Positions 18,107-26,902 of a stretch of 64,000 nucleotides of DNA are shown here, in pieces. The position numbers and the translations under genes are program-made. The notes beneath the pieces were generated by a model that made no database searches, was not told where the DNA came from, and worked only from the letters and a program-made list of their open reading frames with translations. Position 1 is the first letter of the stretch, and every line of letters starts with the position of its first letter. This stretch comes from Hyphomicrobiaceae bacterium. Lineage in GTDB: Bacteria > Pseudomonadota > Alphaproteobacteria > Rhizobiales > Hyphomicrobiaceae. The DNA lies in NCBI GenBank assembly GCA_022842785.1, contig JALHOW010000003.1:1-64000 (forward strand), given 5' to 3'.

Positions 18107-19390
18107 ATGACGACCACATCGGGTGCCGCCAGCGTCGACACGCGCCCCTTCGCGCCGTTCGAATGGCTTCTCGCGCGGCGCTACCTCAGGGCGCGGCGCA
18201 AGGAAGGCTTCATCTCGGTCATCGCCGGTTTTTCGTTCATCGGCATCATGCTGGGCGTGGCAACGCTGATCATCGTCATGGCGGTGATGAACGGCTTTCG
18301 CAGCGAGCTCATCCAAAAGATCCTCGGCGTCAACGGCCACGTGATCGTCTATAGGGTTGCAGATCCCTTCACCGACTACGACGAGGCGACGGCCCGGCTC
18401 TCGCAAGTACCCGGCGTCAAGGCCGTCTTGCCGCTCATTGAAGGGCAGGCCATGATCTCATCGAGCGCGGTATCGCTCGGCGGCCTCATTCGGGGCGTCA
18501 GCGAGGGCGCACTCCGCCAGATGCCGCTCGTCGCGGACAATGTCCGCTTCGGCTCGCTGGATGGGTTCGACGACAGCGAGTCGCTCGCCATTGGGATCCG
18601 GCTCGCCAACATGCTGCGCGTCATGGCTGGCGACTCGATCACGCTCGTATCCCCGCGCGGCGCGGCGACACCGTTCGGAACGGCCCCTCGCATCAAGCGC
18701 TACAGGGTTTCGGCAATCTTCGAGCTCGGCATGTCCGAGTACGACAAGGCCATGATCTTCATGCCGCTCAAGGAGGCACAGCGCTACTTCTCGCGCCCCG
18801 AGCAGGTCGATGTGCTCGAGATCTTGCTGCATGAGCCGGAGAAGGTCGGCGACATCCTAGGCCCCCTCCAGGCCGCCGGCGGCAACACGCTGCACTTCAC
18901 GGACTGGCGCAAGCGCAACGAGACGTTCTTCACGGTGCTCCAGGTCGAGCGCAATGTGATGTTCATCATCCTGTCGCTGATCGTGCTGGTGGCCGCGCTC
19001 AATATCATCTCGGGCCTCATGATGCTCGTGAAGGACAAAGGGCGCGATATCGCCATCCTGCGCACCATGGGCGCGACCAAGGGCGCCATGATGCGTGTGT
19101 TTCTCATCACCGGCGCCTCGATCGGCATCGTAGGCACCATCGCCGGGCTCATTCTCGGCATTGTTTTCTGCTGGAATATCGAAGGCATACGTCAACTCGT
19201 GCAGCGCATGACCGGCACGACGCTGATGGATCCGACGGTCTACTACCTCTCGCGCATGCCGGCCGAGATCGACGTCCGCGAGACCACGGCGATCGTGATC
19301 ATGGCCCTTGTGCTGTCCGTTCTCGCGACGCTCTATCCCTCGTGGCGCGCCTCGCGTCTCGATCCGGTCGAAGCGCTCCGCTACGAGTGA
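18107..19390 (+). CDS. lolC: Lipoprotein-releasing ABC permease LolC/E
   Basis: The 427-residue protein has the LolC/E/FtsX layout: one membrane helix near residues 35-60, a periplasmic domain to about 270, then three helices. The N-terminal FEWLLARRYLRARRKEGFISVIAG and the loop LMMLVKDKGRDIAILRTMGAT are typical. It pulls mature lipoproteins out of the inner membrane for LolA. Only one permease gene is present, as in many alphaproteobacteria where one protein replaces LolC and LolE. It is followed 8 bases later by lolD. I chose ATG 18107, which starts the conserved region. Confidence 0.95.
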   Translation: MTTTSGAASVDTRPFAPFEWLLARRYLRARRKEGFISVIAGFSFIGIMLGVATLIIVMAVMNGFRSELIQKILGVNGHVIVYRVADPFTDYDEATARLSQVPGVKAVLPLIEGQAMISSSAVSLGGLIRGVSEGALRQMPLVADNVRFGSLDGFDDSESLAIGIRLANMLRVMAGDSITLVSPRGAATPFGTAPRIKRYRVSAIFELGMSEYDKAMIFMPLKEAQRYFSRPEQVDVLEILLHEPEKVGDILGPLQAAGGNTLHFTDWRKRNETFFTVLQVERNVMFIILSLIVLVAALNIISGLMMLVKDKGRDIAILRTMGATKGAMMRVFLITGASIGIVGTIAGLILGIVFCWNIEGIRQLVQRMTGTTLMDPTVYYLSRMPAEIDVRETTAIVIMALVLSVLATLYPSWRASRLDPVEALRYE

Positions 19391-19398
19391 GGCATCCC

Positions 19399-20130
19399 GT
19401 GCAAGACTTCACATCCGAGCATGGCGAGGCCTTCGAGACCGCCGTTCTCCAACTCGTTGACCTGCGCCGGACCTTCCATCAGGGCTCGCGTCGCATCGAC
19501 GTGCTGAATGGCGCCTCGGCGATCCTCATGCCCGGCGAGGCCGTGGCGCTGGTCGGCCCCTCGGGCGCGGGCAAATCTACGCTTCTGCACATTGCGGGGC
19601 TGCTGGAGACGCCGGACGGCGGTCAGGTGATCGTGTCGGGGCGCGACTGTGCACGCATGAAGGACGACGAGCGCACGCGCGTCAGGCGCGCGCAGATGGG
19701 TTTCATCTACCAATTCCATCAGCTGCTGCCTGAGTTCTCGGCGCTCGAGAACGTGGCCATGCCGCAGCTCATTCAGGGCCGCTCGAAAAGCGCAGCGCAC
19801 GCACGGGCGCGCGAACTGCTGACCGCGCTCGGCCTGGAACCGCGGCTCGATCACCGTCCGGCCGAGCTCTCCGGTGGCGAGCAACAGCGCGCGGCCATCG
19901 CCCGCGCACTTGCGAACACGCCGCGCCTCCTGCTCGCCGACGAACCGACAGGCAACCTCGACCCCCGGACGGCCGACATCGTGTTCGAGGAACTCATCGG
20001 GCTCATCCGGGTAAAGCGCGTTGCAGCGCTCATCGCGACCCACAATCTCGAGCTCGCCGCCCGCATGGACCGTGTCCTGCGCATGGATGGCGGGCAGCTG
20101 ATCGAACTCGAGCCGCATAGTCTTGTTTGA
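19399..20130 (+). CDS. lolD: Lipoprotein-releasing ABC ATPase LolD
   Basis: Starting at GTG 19399 (MQDFTSEHG) the product has 243 residues. Walker A is GPSGAGKST, the signature LSGGEQQRAAIARAL, Walker B LLLADEPTGNLD, and the Q-loop region MGFIYQFHQLLPEFSALENV matches LolD/MacB ATPases. It powers lipoprotein release with LolC/E. In many Hyphomicrobiales dnaE follows; here a block of B and A repeats follows, and then rpsT. Confidence 0.95.
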   Translation: MQDFTSEHGEAFETAVLQLVDLRRTFHQGSRRIDVLNGASAILMPGEAVALVGPSGAGKSTLLHIAGLLETPDGGQVIVSGRDCARMKDDERTRVRRAQMGFIYQFHQLLPEFSALENVAMPQLIQGRSKSAAHARARELLTALGLEPRLDHRPAELSGGEQQRAAIARALANTPRLLLADEPTGNLDPRTADIVFEELIGLIRVKRVAALIATHNLELAARMDRVLRMDGGQLIELEPHSLV

Positions 20131-20132
20131 GT

Positions 20133-20205
20133 AGTGCCGCGGGCTGCTGGGAAGAGGTGCTGTCGCCCCTCAGCGTAGTGCTATGCCCGCCGCGGCCATG
20201 CGGAC
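20133..20205 (+). repeat. Intergenic repeat family B, copy 3
   Basis: It starts gtgccgcgggctgctgggaa two bases after the lolD stop and ends ccgcggccatgcgga. It is the plus-strand orientation of the unit at 20403. Confidence 0.75.
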
Positions 20206-20248
20206 AGATCGACATTGTCGTCTCCCCGCGCTGCCCAAACTCCAAGTC

Positions 20249-20356
20249 ATAAAAGGTACGGGGCGCCGGGGTGTCCCCGGGCGGGCCGTAGGCGCGACGG
20301 GGACCAGTCCCCGAACCCCTGCCGGGAGGGACACCCTCCCGGCCCCACCCGCCTTT
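20249..20356. repeat. Family A repeats, two units head to head
   Basis: The left part, ataaaaggtacggggcgccg with ccggggtgtccccgg, is an A unit on the minus strand. The right part, with gggaccagtcccc, ccgggagggacaccctcccgg and ccacccgccttta, is an A unit on the plus strand. The two poly-T ends point outwards. Confidence 0.75.
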
Positions 20357-20402
20357 ATCACCGCAGATATCGCCGAGGGCGTCTCAACCCAAAATCGGCC
20401 TC

Positions 20403-20472
20403 CGCATGGCCTCCGCGGGCATAGCACCGCGTTCCGGTTGCGAAGCACCTCTTCCCGGCAGCCCGCGGCACT
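20403..20472 (-). repeat. Intergenic repeat family B, copy 4
   Basis: On the minus strand: gtgccgcgggctgccgggaa, then gaggtgcttcgcaaccggaa and gcggtgctatgcccgcgg. This is the uninterrupted version of the B copy at 12319. The stretch 20131-20661 holds no gene, only these repeats and the rpsT promoter. Confidence 0.75.
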
Positions 20473-20496
20473 TATGAGATTACACACAACTCCCCG

Positions 20497-20525
20497 TTGA
20501 CCATCACCCTCCGGGTCTTCTATAC
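20497..20525 (+). promoter_or_regulatory. Candidate sigma-70 promoter of rpsT
   Basis: TTGACC at 20497-20502 and CTATAC at 20520-20525 are spaced by 17 bases. The resulting leader to rpsT would be about 130 bases, which leaves room for feedback control by S20, but I see no defined structure. Confidence 0.55.
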
Positions 20526-20661
20526 GGAGGCCGACCGAACCGCCCTGGCCATGCGCGCCATGGGCGGCGCATCTGTTTATTGCGCGGTTCATGCCCGCGG
20601 CAGGGTTGCCAGCGGACTTTGACTGCGCCCACCAGCTTCGACCTCAAGGAAGGACTACAGA

Positions 20662-20937
20662 ATGGCCAATACCAGCTCGGCACAGAAGGCGGCCCGCCAG
20701 ACGGCGCGGCGGACGGCAGTCAACAAGTCGCGGCGCTCGCGCCTGCGGTCGACCGTTCGCGACGTCGAGGCTGCCATCGCGGCCGGCGACAAGACGGCTG
20801 CCGAGCAGGCCCTCAAGGCCGCCGAGCCGGTCATGATGCGCTCGGCGCAGAAGGGCGTCGTCCACAAGAAGACGATGTCGCGGAAGGTTTCGCGCCTCGC
20901 GGCCCGCATCAAAACCATCGGCGCTGCCGCTTCCTGA
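20662..20937 (+). CDS. rpsT: 30S ribosomal protein S20
   Basis: The 91-residue, strongly basic product begins [20 protein letters not shown] and has the S20 helical pattern [18 protein letters not shown] and [21 protein letters not shown]. It binds 16S rRNA early in 30S assembly. AAGGAAGGA precedes the ATG. Position upstream of dnaA is conserved in Hyphomicrobiales. In E. coli S20 represses its own translation. Confidence 0.97.
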   Translation: MANTSSAQKAARQTARRTAVNKSRRSRLRSTVRDVEAAIAAGDKTAAEQALKAAEPVMMRSAQKGVVHKKTMSRKVSRLAARIKTIGAAAS

Positions 20938-21585
20938 TCGCTGATCAGTACGGGTAGGGCGGACAGGCGGATTATGTGGCGGAAAGAGCACAACGGCGAC
21001 TCGCATGGGGTATGAGGGGCACCGTTCAATCGCTTGATACTTGACGGTTTTGTGTCACCGCCGCCGCCGCAATATTAAAGTCCGTCCTCCGCTTATTGAA
21101 CTCATTCAAGCCAAAACACGATTCAGATGACGCTCCCTCGAGGGCGTCATCTGCGTTTCAGGGGGCACTTTTGCAGGCGGGATTCAGCTCGGATTCTCAA
21201 CGACCTTGTCCACAGTCCTGACACGTCATCAACAGGGTGACCCCCTTGCCGACGAGAGCTGTCGGGAATCGCTCCGAGCCTTCCTTGCGCGAGCCTGATC
21301 AAAGTCCGCACTTGCGCCAGCGCCCCTCAACATGGTTATTATCCGGTTAAGGAAAACGAGCGGGGGCCACCCAGCGTAGTTTTCCCCAAAGCAATTGCAG
21401 GCATTCCGGACAGAGGCCAAAGCATGTTGTCCGGGGACGGGGCTCAACGGCGTATTGTATTGCGTATTCCATCAAGCATCATTGCTTGATGGCGCTTATT
21501 GTACTTGTCGATTGCTTGCGCGGCGGCAGCACAGGCCTGCAGGGTTGCGTGTTGTTGCTCTAGATGGTGATGCGGAGACTGTTAA
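20938..21585. other. Gene-free region between rpsT and the rhodanese gene
   Basis: No convincing reading frame lies here. It contains a strong palindrome at 21124-21153, one DnaA-box-like nonamer TTGTCCACA at 21206-21214, and a hairpin ccatcaagc / gcttgatgg at 21469-21492. A single box without an AT-rich unwinding element does not make an origin. Promoters for the rhodanese-dnaA unit probably lie in its second half. Confidence 0.5.
21124..21153. terminator. Strong palindrome, possible rpsT terminator
   Basis: The arms cagatgacg and cgtcatctg pair perfectly around a ctccctcgaggg centre that can also fold. It is followed by cgtttcag, a poor T-tract, so it may be a terminator or a processing or binding site about 190 bases after rpsT. 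Confidence 0.45.
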
Positions 21586-22026
21586 GTGGCGTTCGATTCT
21601 GGTGCGGTAGACGACGTGCCGGTTCAAGATGTGTGGGGTGCCTTGAAGGCCAACCCCAAGGCTGTTCTGATCGACGTGCGGACGAGATCAGAGTGGGCCT
21701 TTGTTGGGATGCCTGACCTTTCCGAGATCGGCCGCAAGCCGGTCCTCGTGGAATGGCAGACCTTCCCGGACAACCGTCTCAACCCGGCATTCGTGGAACA
21801 GGTGACTGAGCAGCTTGCCGCCCAAAGTGCGGACAAGGACAGCGAGCTGTACTTCATCTGCCGTTCTGGCGGTCGCAGCCTCATGGCAGCGCGCGCCATC
21901 GCAGCGCAAGGCTATGCGCATTGCCACAACGTAGCGGACGGCTTCGAGGGTCCGCTTGATCAGCACCGCCGGCGCGGCAAGGCGGCGGGCTGGAAGGCCG
22001 CGGGATTGCCCTGGATTCAGGGCTGA
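21586..22026 (+). CDS. Rhodanese-like sulfurtransferase
   Basis: The 146-residue product starts at GTG 21586. It is a single rhodanese domain: VLIDVRTRSEWAFVGMPDL matches the CH2A-like motif, and the active loop FICRSGGRS carries the catalytic Cys. The insertion EWQTFPDNRLNPAFVEQV is typical of the longer single-domain forms. It would carry a persulfide sulfur in the cytoplasm. It lies between rpsT and dnaA, in the same direction as dnaA, with about 130 bases to the dnaA start. Confidence 0.9.
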   Translation: MAFDSGAVDDVPVQDVWGALKANPKAVLIDVRTRSEWAFVGMPDLSEIGRKPVLVEWQTFPDNRLNPAFVEQVTEQLAAQSADKDSELYFICRSGGRSLMAARAIAAQGYAHCHNVADGFEGPLDQHRRRGKAAGWKAAGLPWIQG

Positions 22027-22156
22027 GACCGCAAGAGGGCAGGACACGATCGACGCTCGGGAGGTTCGGCAGCCGAAGGTGCGCTTTCGCATCTTTGCGG
22101 GCCGAGGTGCGCCATCGGGTCCTGAGGGCGAACAGATTTTTAGGTGGGGTACGAGA

Positions 22157-23761
22157 ATGACGCACGACAGCGATCGGCCAGAGGGGCCATCAACGGGGCC
22201 ATCCAGGAAATCGGGACCGGATTCAGCAGGCGAGCCCGCAAAGCGGCCGAGCGGCCCTTCGGGCCTCGGCGGCAGCGGCGCACAGAAGCCGGCTGGTGAG
22301 GAAGCCGCCATCAATGCGCGCGGCCAGCGCGTTCGCCAGGCCCTCAAGGCCAACCTCGGCGAGGATGTCTATTCGAGCTGGTTCGGCTCGCTCGAGTTCG
22401 CGGCTTTCGACAATGGCACGCTGACCGTCTCCGTGCCCGTGAAGTTCCTCAAGAACTGGCTCGAGCAGCATTATCTCGATGCCATTCAGCGCTGCGCCGC
22501 CATCGAGTTCGACGGCGTCGAGCGTGTCGAGGTGAAGGTGCGGAGCCCGGCGCCGACAGCACCGGCTGCTCACATCGGAGGTTCGGCGGCTCGCCCCGAG
22601 AAGGCTTACGCGGCCCCCCACGCCAAAATCGGCGAGGCGAGCCCGCTCTCGGTGTCGGTGCCTGGCTACACGGCAGGTGTCGGCTCGCGCACGGGCGTCG
22701 ATGGCCTCGAAGGATCGCCGCTCGATCCGCGCTATACCTTCGACAGCTTCGTCGTCGGCACGGCGAACCGCATCGCGCACGCAGGTGCCATGCAGGTTGC
22801 CGAGACGGTCCCGGACGAGGCGCGCGGCAACAACCCGCTCTACATTCACGCCGCCGTCGGGCACGGCAAGTCGCATCTCCTGCACGCGATCGCGTGGGAG
22901 GTTCGCCGCCGCCAGCCTTCGGCAAACGTCGTCTACATGACGGCCGAGCGCTTCCGCTTCCAGTTCGTCGAGGCGCTCAAGGCGCAGGACGCCATGGCGT
23001 TCAAGGAGAGCTTCCGGCAAATTGATCTGCTGCTGATCGACGATCTCGAGTTCATGCACGGCGAGCAGACCGAGCTGGAGTTCGACCACATCATCAATGC
23101 GCTGCTCGATGGCGGGCGCCAGCTCGTCGTTGCGTCGGCGCGGGCGCCGAGCCAGCTCACCCGCCTCAACGATCGCATGCGCTCGCGCATGCAGCGCGGG
23201 CTCGTCACGGAGATCAACAGCCACGATCGCGATCTACGGCTGAAGATCCTCGATCGGCGCCTGCAGGAGAAGCGCGCGGCCGATCCGTCGTTCGAGATCC
23301 CCCGCGACGTCGTCGAGCTGCTCGCCGACAAGCTCACCGAGAGCGGTCGTGAACTCGAAGGCGCCGTGACACGCCTTTACGCGACGTGGCAGTACACGCA
23401 GACGCGCATCACGCTCGATCTCGTCGAGACGACGATCCGCGATCTCGTGAACGGCATCGAGCCGCGGCGCATCAAGATCGAGGACATCCTGCGTCTGGTC
23501 TCGCGCCACTACGGTGTGTCGAAGTCGGACATTCTCTCGCCGCGGCGTCATCGCTCGGTGGTGTGGCCGCGCCAGATCGGCATGTACCTATCGAAGCAAC
23601 TCACCACCCGGTCGCTTCCTGAGATCGGCCGCCGCTTCGGCGACAGAGACCACACGACCGTGTTGCATGCCATACGCAAGATCGAGGGCGAGATCAGCAA
23701 CGACACGCGCCTCAAGGACGAGATCGAGGAGCTGAAGCGTCAGCTCAACATCGAGCGCTGA
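22157..23761 (+). CDS. dnaA: Chromosomal replication initiator DnaA, divergent AAA+ domain
   Basis: The 534-residue product has all four DnaA domains. Domain I is near 50-110 (LGEDVYSSWFGSLEFAAF), followed by a Pro/Ala linker. AAA+ domain III has Walker A residues 235-239 reading GHGKS and Walker B LLLIDDLEF (Asp295-Asp296). Domain IV has PRQIGMYLSKQLTTRSLPEI and the box-binding signature RDHTTVLHA near 497. Walker A is usually GLGKT, so Leu to His and Thr to Ser are unusual, as is SGRELEGA in place of NVRELEGA; the sensor Arg is kept. Its place after rpsT and its intact domain IV argue it is the true initiator. I chose ATG 22157, inside an open frame. Confidence 0.95.
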   Translation: MTHDSDRPEGPSTGPSRKSGPDSAGEPAKRPSGPSGLGGSGAQKPAGEEAAINARGQRVRQALKANLGEDVYSSWFGSLEFAAFDNGTLTVSVPVKFLKNWLEQHYLDAIQRCAAIEFDGVERVEVKVRSPAPTAPAAHIGGSAARPEKAYAAPHAKIGEASPLSVSVPGYTAGVGSRTGVDGLEGSPLDPRYTFDSFVVGTANRIAHAGAMQVAETVPDEARGNNPLYIHAAVGHGKSHLLHAIAWEVRRRQPSANVVYMTAERFRFQFVEALKAQDAMAFKESFRQIDLLLIDDLEFMHGEQTELEFDHIINALLDGGRQLVVASARAPSQLTRLNDRMRSRMQRGLVTEINSHDRDLRLKILDRRLQEKRAADPSFEIPRDVVELLADKLTESGRELEGAVTRLYATWQYTQTRITLDLVETTIRDLVNGIEPRRIKIEDILRLVSRHYGVSKSDILSPRRHRSVVWPRQIGMYLSKQLTTRSLPEIGRRFGDRDHTTVLHAIRKIEGEISNDTRLKDEIEELKRQLNIER

Positions 23762-23790
23762 GCACTATCGATCGTGCCGCAAAATAAACC

Positions 23791-23812
23791 GGGGCCGCAG
23801 TATTGCGGCCCC
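23791..23812. terminator. Rho-independent terminator after dnaA
   Basis: A perfect nine-base stem ggggccgca / tgcggcccc with a four-base loop is followed by gttgtcgtttt. It lies between convergent genes and could serve both. Confidence 0.85.
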
Positions 23813-23835
23813 GTTGTCGTTTTGCGTCCGGACGC

Positions 23836-24807
23836 TCAACCGTCGAGGCCGAGCAGCCGCGCCGGGTTCTTCCGCATCATCGTGTCGATGTCCTCGTCCG
23901 AGATGCCTTCCCGCTTCATGGCCCCAATGGCGACTTCGATGCCGTCGGGATGTGTAATGTTGGCGCTCTGGCCCAGGTCCGTTGAGACGACGACGCTACC
24001 GGCGCCCAGTTCCTTGATGGCCTGCGCCACGTGGCGGGCGTTGATCTGCGTCCAGTGCGTGAGGAAGGCGAGCGGCGCATTGGGCCCGGCCTGGAACTGC
24101 AGGAAGCAGATTTCGATCACCGCACCGTTGCTCGTCACCTCCTTGGCCTGCGCCATGCTGAGGCCGGGCACGTTGGTGAGCGCGTGCGTGATGACCATGT
24201 TCTTCACGCCGAGTTCCTTGCCTTTCTTGACGACGGCAACGATCTCCTCGGGATGCACATGGCCTGTCGCGAGTACGAGGTTCTCGCGGGCGATGATTTT
24301 CAGGATCTCTTCCATCTCCGCCGACACTTGACCGTTCGGCGCGACGGTGAGGCCCTTCGCATCAGGCTTTCCGAAGGTCTTCACGTGTTTGTCGGACTCG
24401 AAGGTCGGCAACCACACGACCTTGCCGCGACCGCCGTACACGCGATGCATCCATTCGACGGCATTGGGATTGATGCCGCCGACCGCATTGTTGAGGACAA
24501 TACCGCCGAATATCTCGATGCCCGGCACGACCTTCATCACAAGCGCGGCGCGGCTCGCCGTCTCGCTGATGTGATTTTTGAGAAGCAGGCCGCGCATACC
24601 ACGCGCTCTTGCGAGCTGGGCAACGTCGATGTCGTCCATGTTGCGCCCGAACACGTCCGGATGCGAGTGGACGTGCATGTCGATGACGCCCTTCGCGGGA
24701 CTCACCTTAGGCGGTGGCGGTGGGAAAGCCGCCCCTTGGGCGTTGGCATCGTTGAGCATCAGGCAGCCGAGTGCCGTCGCTGCCGCGGCGATTGCGACCT
24801 TTTTCAT
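23836..24807 (-). CDS. Exported amidohydrolase-like metal hydrolase (DUF6282 type)
   Basis: The 323-residue product has a signal peptide (MKKVAIAAAATALGCLMLND, cleavage after ANA) and a Pro-rich start of the mature part. The TIM-barrel metal ligands are visible as GVIDMHVHSHPDV (HxH), LATGHVHPEE, MVITHALTN and VVVSTDLGQ. That set matches the DUF6282 group of amidohydrolase-like proteins. It probably hydrolyses a small substrate in the periplasm, which is less common for this group. It is convergent with dnaA. Confidence 0.85.
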   Translation of the reverse strand: MKKVAIAAAATALGCLMLNDANAQGAAFPPPPPKVSPAKGVIDMHVHSHPDVFGRNMDDIDVAQLARARGMRGLLLKNHISETASRAALVMKVVPGIEIFGGIVLNNAVGGINPNAVEWMHRVYGGRGKVVWLPTFESDKHVKTFGKPDAKGLTVAPNGQVSAEMEEILKIIARENLVLATGHVHPEEIVAVVKKGKELGVKNMVITHALTNVPGLSMAQAKEVTSNGAVIEICFLQFQAGPNAPLAFLTHWTQINARHVAQAIKELGAGSVVVSTDLGQSANITHPDGIEVAIGAMKREGISDEDIDTMMRKNPARLLGLDG

Positions 24808-24960
24808 GTTCCACTCCCTGGGTTCTGCGCAGTACGCGGCGCCCGGGCCGATGATCGGTTGGCGCTCTTCTTCTGCACGTGCAGTCTAGATCAACCTGCC
24901 CTCGGCATGAAGACCGATGCGACGACGGCTGCCCACACGCAATGCGCGGCAGCCAAATCA

Positions 24961-24989
24961 TTGACGTGCCCTCGCGCGTGCCCTAATTA
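24961..24989 (+). promoter_or_regulatory. Candidate sigma-70 promoter of the CorC-type gene
   Basis: TTGACG at 24961-24966 and TAATTA at 24984-24989 have a 17-base spacer. Transcription would start about 20 bases before the TTG start at 25017. Confidence 0.65.
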
Positions 24990-25016
24990 GAGGTTCCTCA
25001 ATGACACGGGAGTGGC

Positions 25017-26348
25017 TTGGACGCACACACGTCAGCCAACAATGACGTGCTCGAACTTCTCATCGTCCTGTCACTAATCCTCCTCAACGGCGTATTTGCG
25101 CTTTCCGAGCTGGCGGTTGTATCCGCGCGGGTACCGCGCCTGCGCACGCTGGCAACGGCATCGCATCCAGGCGCGGCTTCTGCGCTCGCCCTCGCGACCA
25201 ATCCAGGCCGCTTTCTCTCGACTGTCCAGATCGGCATCACGCTCATCGGCATCATCAGTGGTGCGTACTCCGGCGAGGCCTTCGGCCAGGATGCGGGAGA
25301 TGTGCTGAGAAGCCTCGGCGTTCCTTCCGGCGCAGCAGGGCCGCTCGGCTACGGTGCTGTCATCGTCATCGTCACGTATCTCTCGGTGATCATCGGCGAA
25401 CTCGTGCCGAAGAATTTGGCGCTGCGCAATCCCGAGCGCATTGCCTGCATGGTCGCGCCGTTCATGACGATGGTTGCCAAGATTGGCAAACCTGCCGTGT
25501 GGTTGCTCGATGCATCGACGCGCCTCGTCTTCCGCCTCATGGGGCAGACCACGGAGAACGAGAACCGCGTCACGGATGAGGAAATACGCGCGCTCATTCT
25601 CGAGGCTGAAAGTGCAGGTGTTCTCGAAGTTGGCGAGCGCGAGCTGATTTCAGGCGTGATGCGGCTTGCGGATCGAGCTGTCGTCGGCCTCATGACGCCG
25701 CGCACGGACGTTGACTGGATCGACATAGCTGCTCCGGAAGCCGAAATCCGCCAGCGTTTGATTACGACACCGCACTCGCGGCTGCCTGTTGGTGACGGTT
25801 CGACGGATGCGCTGATCGGCGTCGTGCAGACGCGCGAGCTGCTGGCCGCGATCCTTGCCGGCAAGACCTTCGAGGTTAAGAGCCACATCCGCAAGGCGCC
25901 GATCGTGCCCGAAACCATGGACGCGCTCGATGTGCTCTCGGTCCTGCGCGATGCTGAAGTACCGATGGCGCTCATCCACGACGAGTATGGCCACTTCGAA
26001 GGCCTCGTCACCCCGGCCGATGTCCTGGAGGCCATTGCGGGCGTATTCCGCTCCGACACGGCCGAGGAGGAGCCACACGCCGTCGAGCGCGCAGATGGCT
26101 CATGGCTGCTTTCGGGCGCCATGCCGGTCGATGAAATGGCGGACAAGATCGGCGTCCCCGTGCCCGAGCAGCGGAATTATGCGACGGTCGCCGGCTTCGT
26201 GCTGGCCCACCTTCAACACTTGCCTCAGGTGGGAGAGCAGGTCGATGTCGGCGCCTGGACCTTCGAAGTCGTCGATCTCGACGGGCGGCGCATCGACAAG
26301 GTGCTGGCCAGTCGCCGGCTCAAAGGCGGGCGGCGACCGCGCGGCTGA
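25017..26348 (+). CDS. CNNM/CorC-type transmembrane protein with CBS domains
   Basis: The 443-residue product starts at TTG 25017 after GGGAG; no ATG in this frame is near. The N-terminal DUF21 (CNNM) membrane domain covers about 1-200 with LLIVLSLILLNGVFALSELAVVSAR. Two CBS motifs follow (LADRAVVGLMTPRTDVDWID and the VLSVLRDAEVPMALIHDEYGHFEGLVTPADVLEA region), then a CorC_HlyC domain ending in VVDLDGRRIDKV. The family is tied to magnesium or cobalt efflux and is often misnamed hemolysin. A good promoter lies just upstream. Confidence 0.93.
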   Translation: MDAHTSANNDVLELLIVLSLILLNGVFALSELAVVSARVPRLRTLATASHPGAASALALATNPGRFLSTVQIGITLIGIISGAYSGEAFGQDAGDVLRSLGVPSGAAGPLGYGAVIVIVTYLSVIIGELVPKNLALRNPERIACMVAPFMTMVAKIGKPAVWLLDASTRLVFRLMGQTTENENRVTDEEIRALILEAESAGVLEVGERELISGVMRLADRAVVGLMTPRTDVDWIDIAAPEAEIRQRLITTPHSRLPVGDGSTDALIGVVQTRELLAAILAGKTFEVKSHIRKAPIVPETMDALDVLSVLRDAEVPMALIHDEYGHFEGLVTPADVLEAIAGVFRSDTAEEEPHAVERADGSWLLSGAMPVDEMADKIGVPVPEQRNYATVAGFVLAHLQHLPQVGEQVDVGAWTFEVVDLDGRRIDKVLASRRLKGGRRPRG

Positions 26349-26609
26349 AGCCGCGATCCCACGCAGCCGCCCCCGTGCTGCCACTTCCACAGTAGAATAA
26401 GGTTCTTCTGAGTATAAGCGCGGCAGCGATTCGAATCATCTGGGCTCAACACCGGCAACACTTCTCCAGGCGCCCCGTTCCTGTGTCTTTGCAGCCTTCT
26501 GCTCATGAAATGACGCCAGTTTCGGCTCTCCTGACGTAATCGAACACCGGTTACCGTGGTTTGGCCAAAATCCGGTCCACCCCGCGCCCCAAAGCGCAGC
26601 GATAAAAAC

Positions 26610-26765
26610 CGTGTTGCCTCTGGACCCGGTCTTTGCAACGTGGTCTCGTATATCTCAGCCCCCCAGCCCCACGGGGCCATGCGGCGAGACCGGGTCATGG
26701 CAGGCAGACGTTACGTGGCATAGCCATGCATGTCGGGTCGGCAAGTGCCGGCCCGATTGTTTTTA
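26610..26765 (+). ncRNA. Candidate structured RNA, possibly 6S-like
   Basis: The 554-base gap 26349-26902 has no convincing gene. In it, tgcct..acccggtct (26615-26632) pairs with agaccgggt..aggca (26687-26705), giving a long interrupted stem around an inner gcccc/ggggc hairpin, much as in 6S RNA. It ends with the terminator hairpin cgggtcggc / gccggcccg at 26734-26755 and ATTGTTTTT. I have not matched it to a family; the neighbours are not the usual ssrS ones. The 5' end is a guess. Confidence 0.4.
26734..26765 (+). terminator. Rho-independent terminator
   Basis: A stem of cgggtcggc with gccggcccg (one bulge each side) and the loop aagt is followed by attgttttt. It lies over 380 bases after the CorC-type stop, so it more likely ends a separate short transcript. 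Confidence 0.7.
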
Positions 26766-26902
26766 GAGCACCGCTCTCCGCTTTCCCCCGTTTCTGATGA
26801 CACGTCGCGGCTCCATGCTGGGCATTGGCCGGGCAATCGGCTTTAATCCGTGTCTGCCAGCCCTGCCGCACGGACGGCAGATGGATCGGGAAGCGATCAA
26901 AC

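Noticed and set aside
20938-21585. Replication origin upstream of dnaA
   Set aside because: Only one DnaA-box-like nonamer (TTGTCCACA) was found, with no cluster and no AT-rich unwinding element. In this order oriC is often elsewhere.
26420-26470. Possible tRNA suggested by a gattcgaatc string
   Set aside because: The T-loop-like string has no matching acceptor stem or anticodon arm around it.
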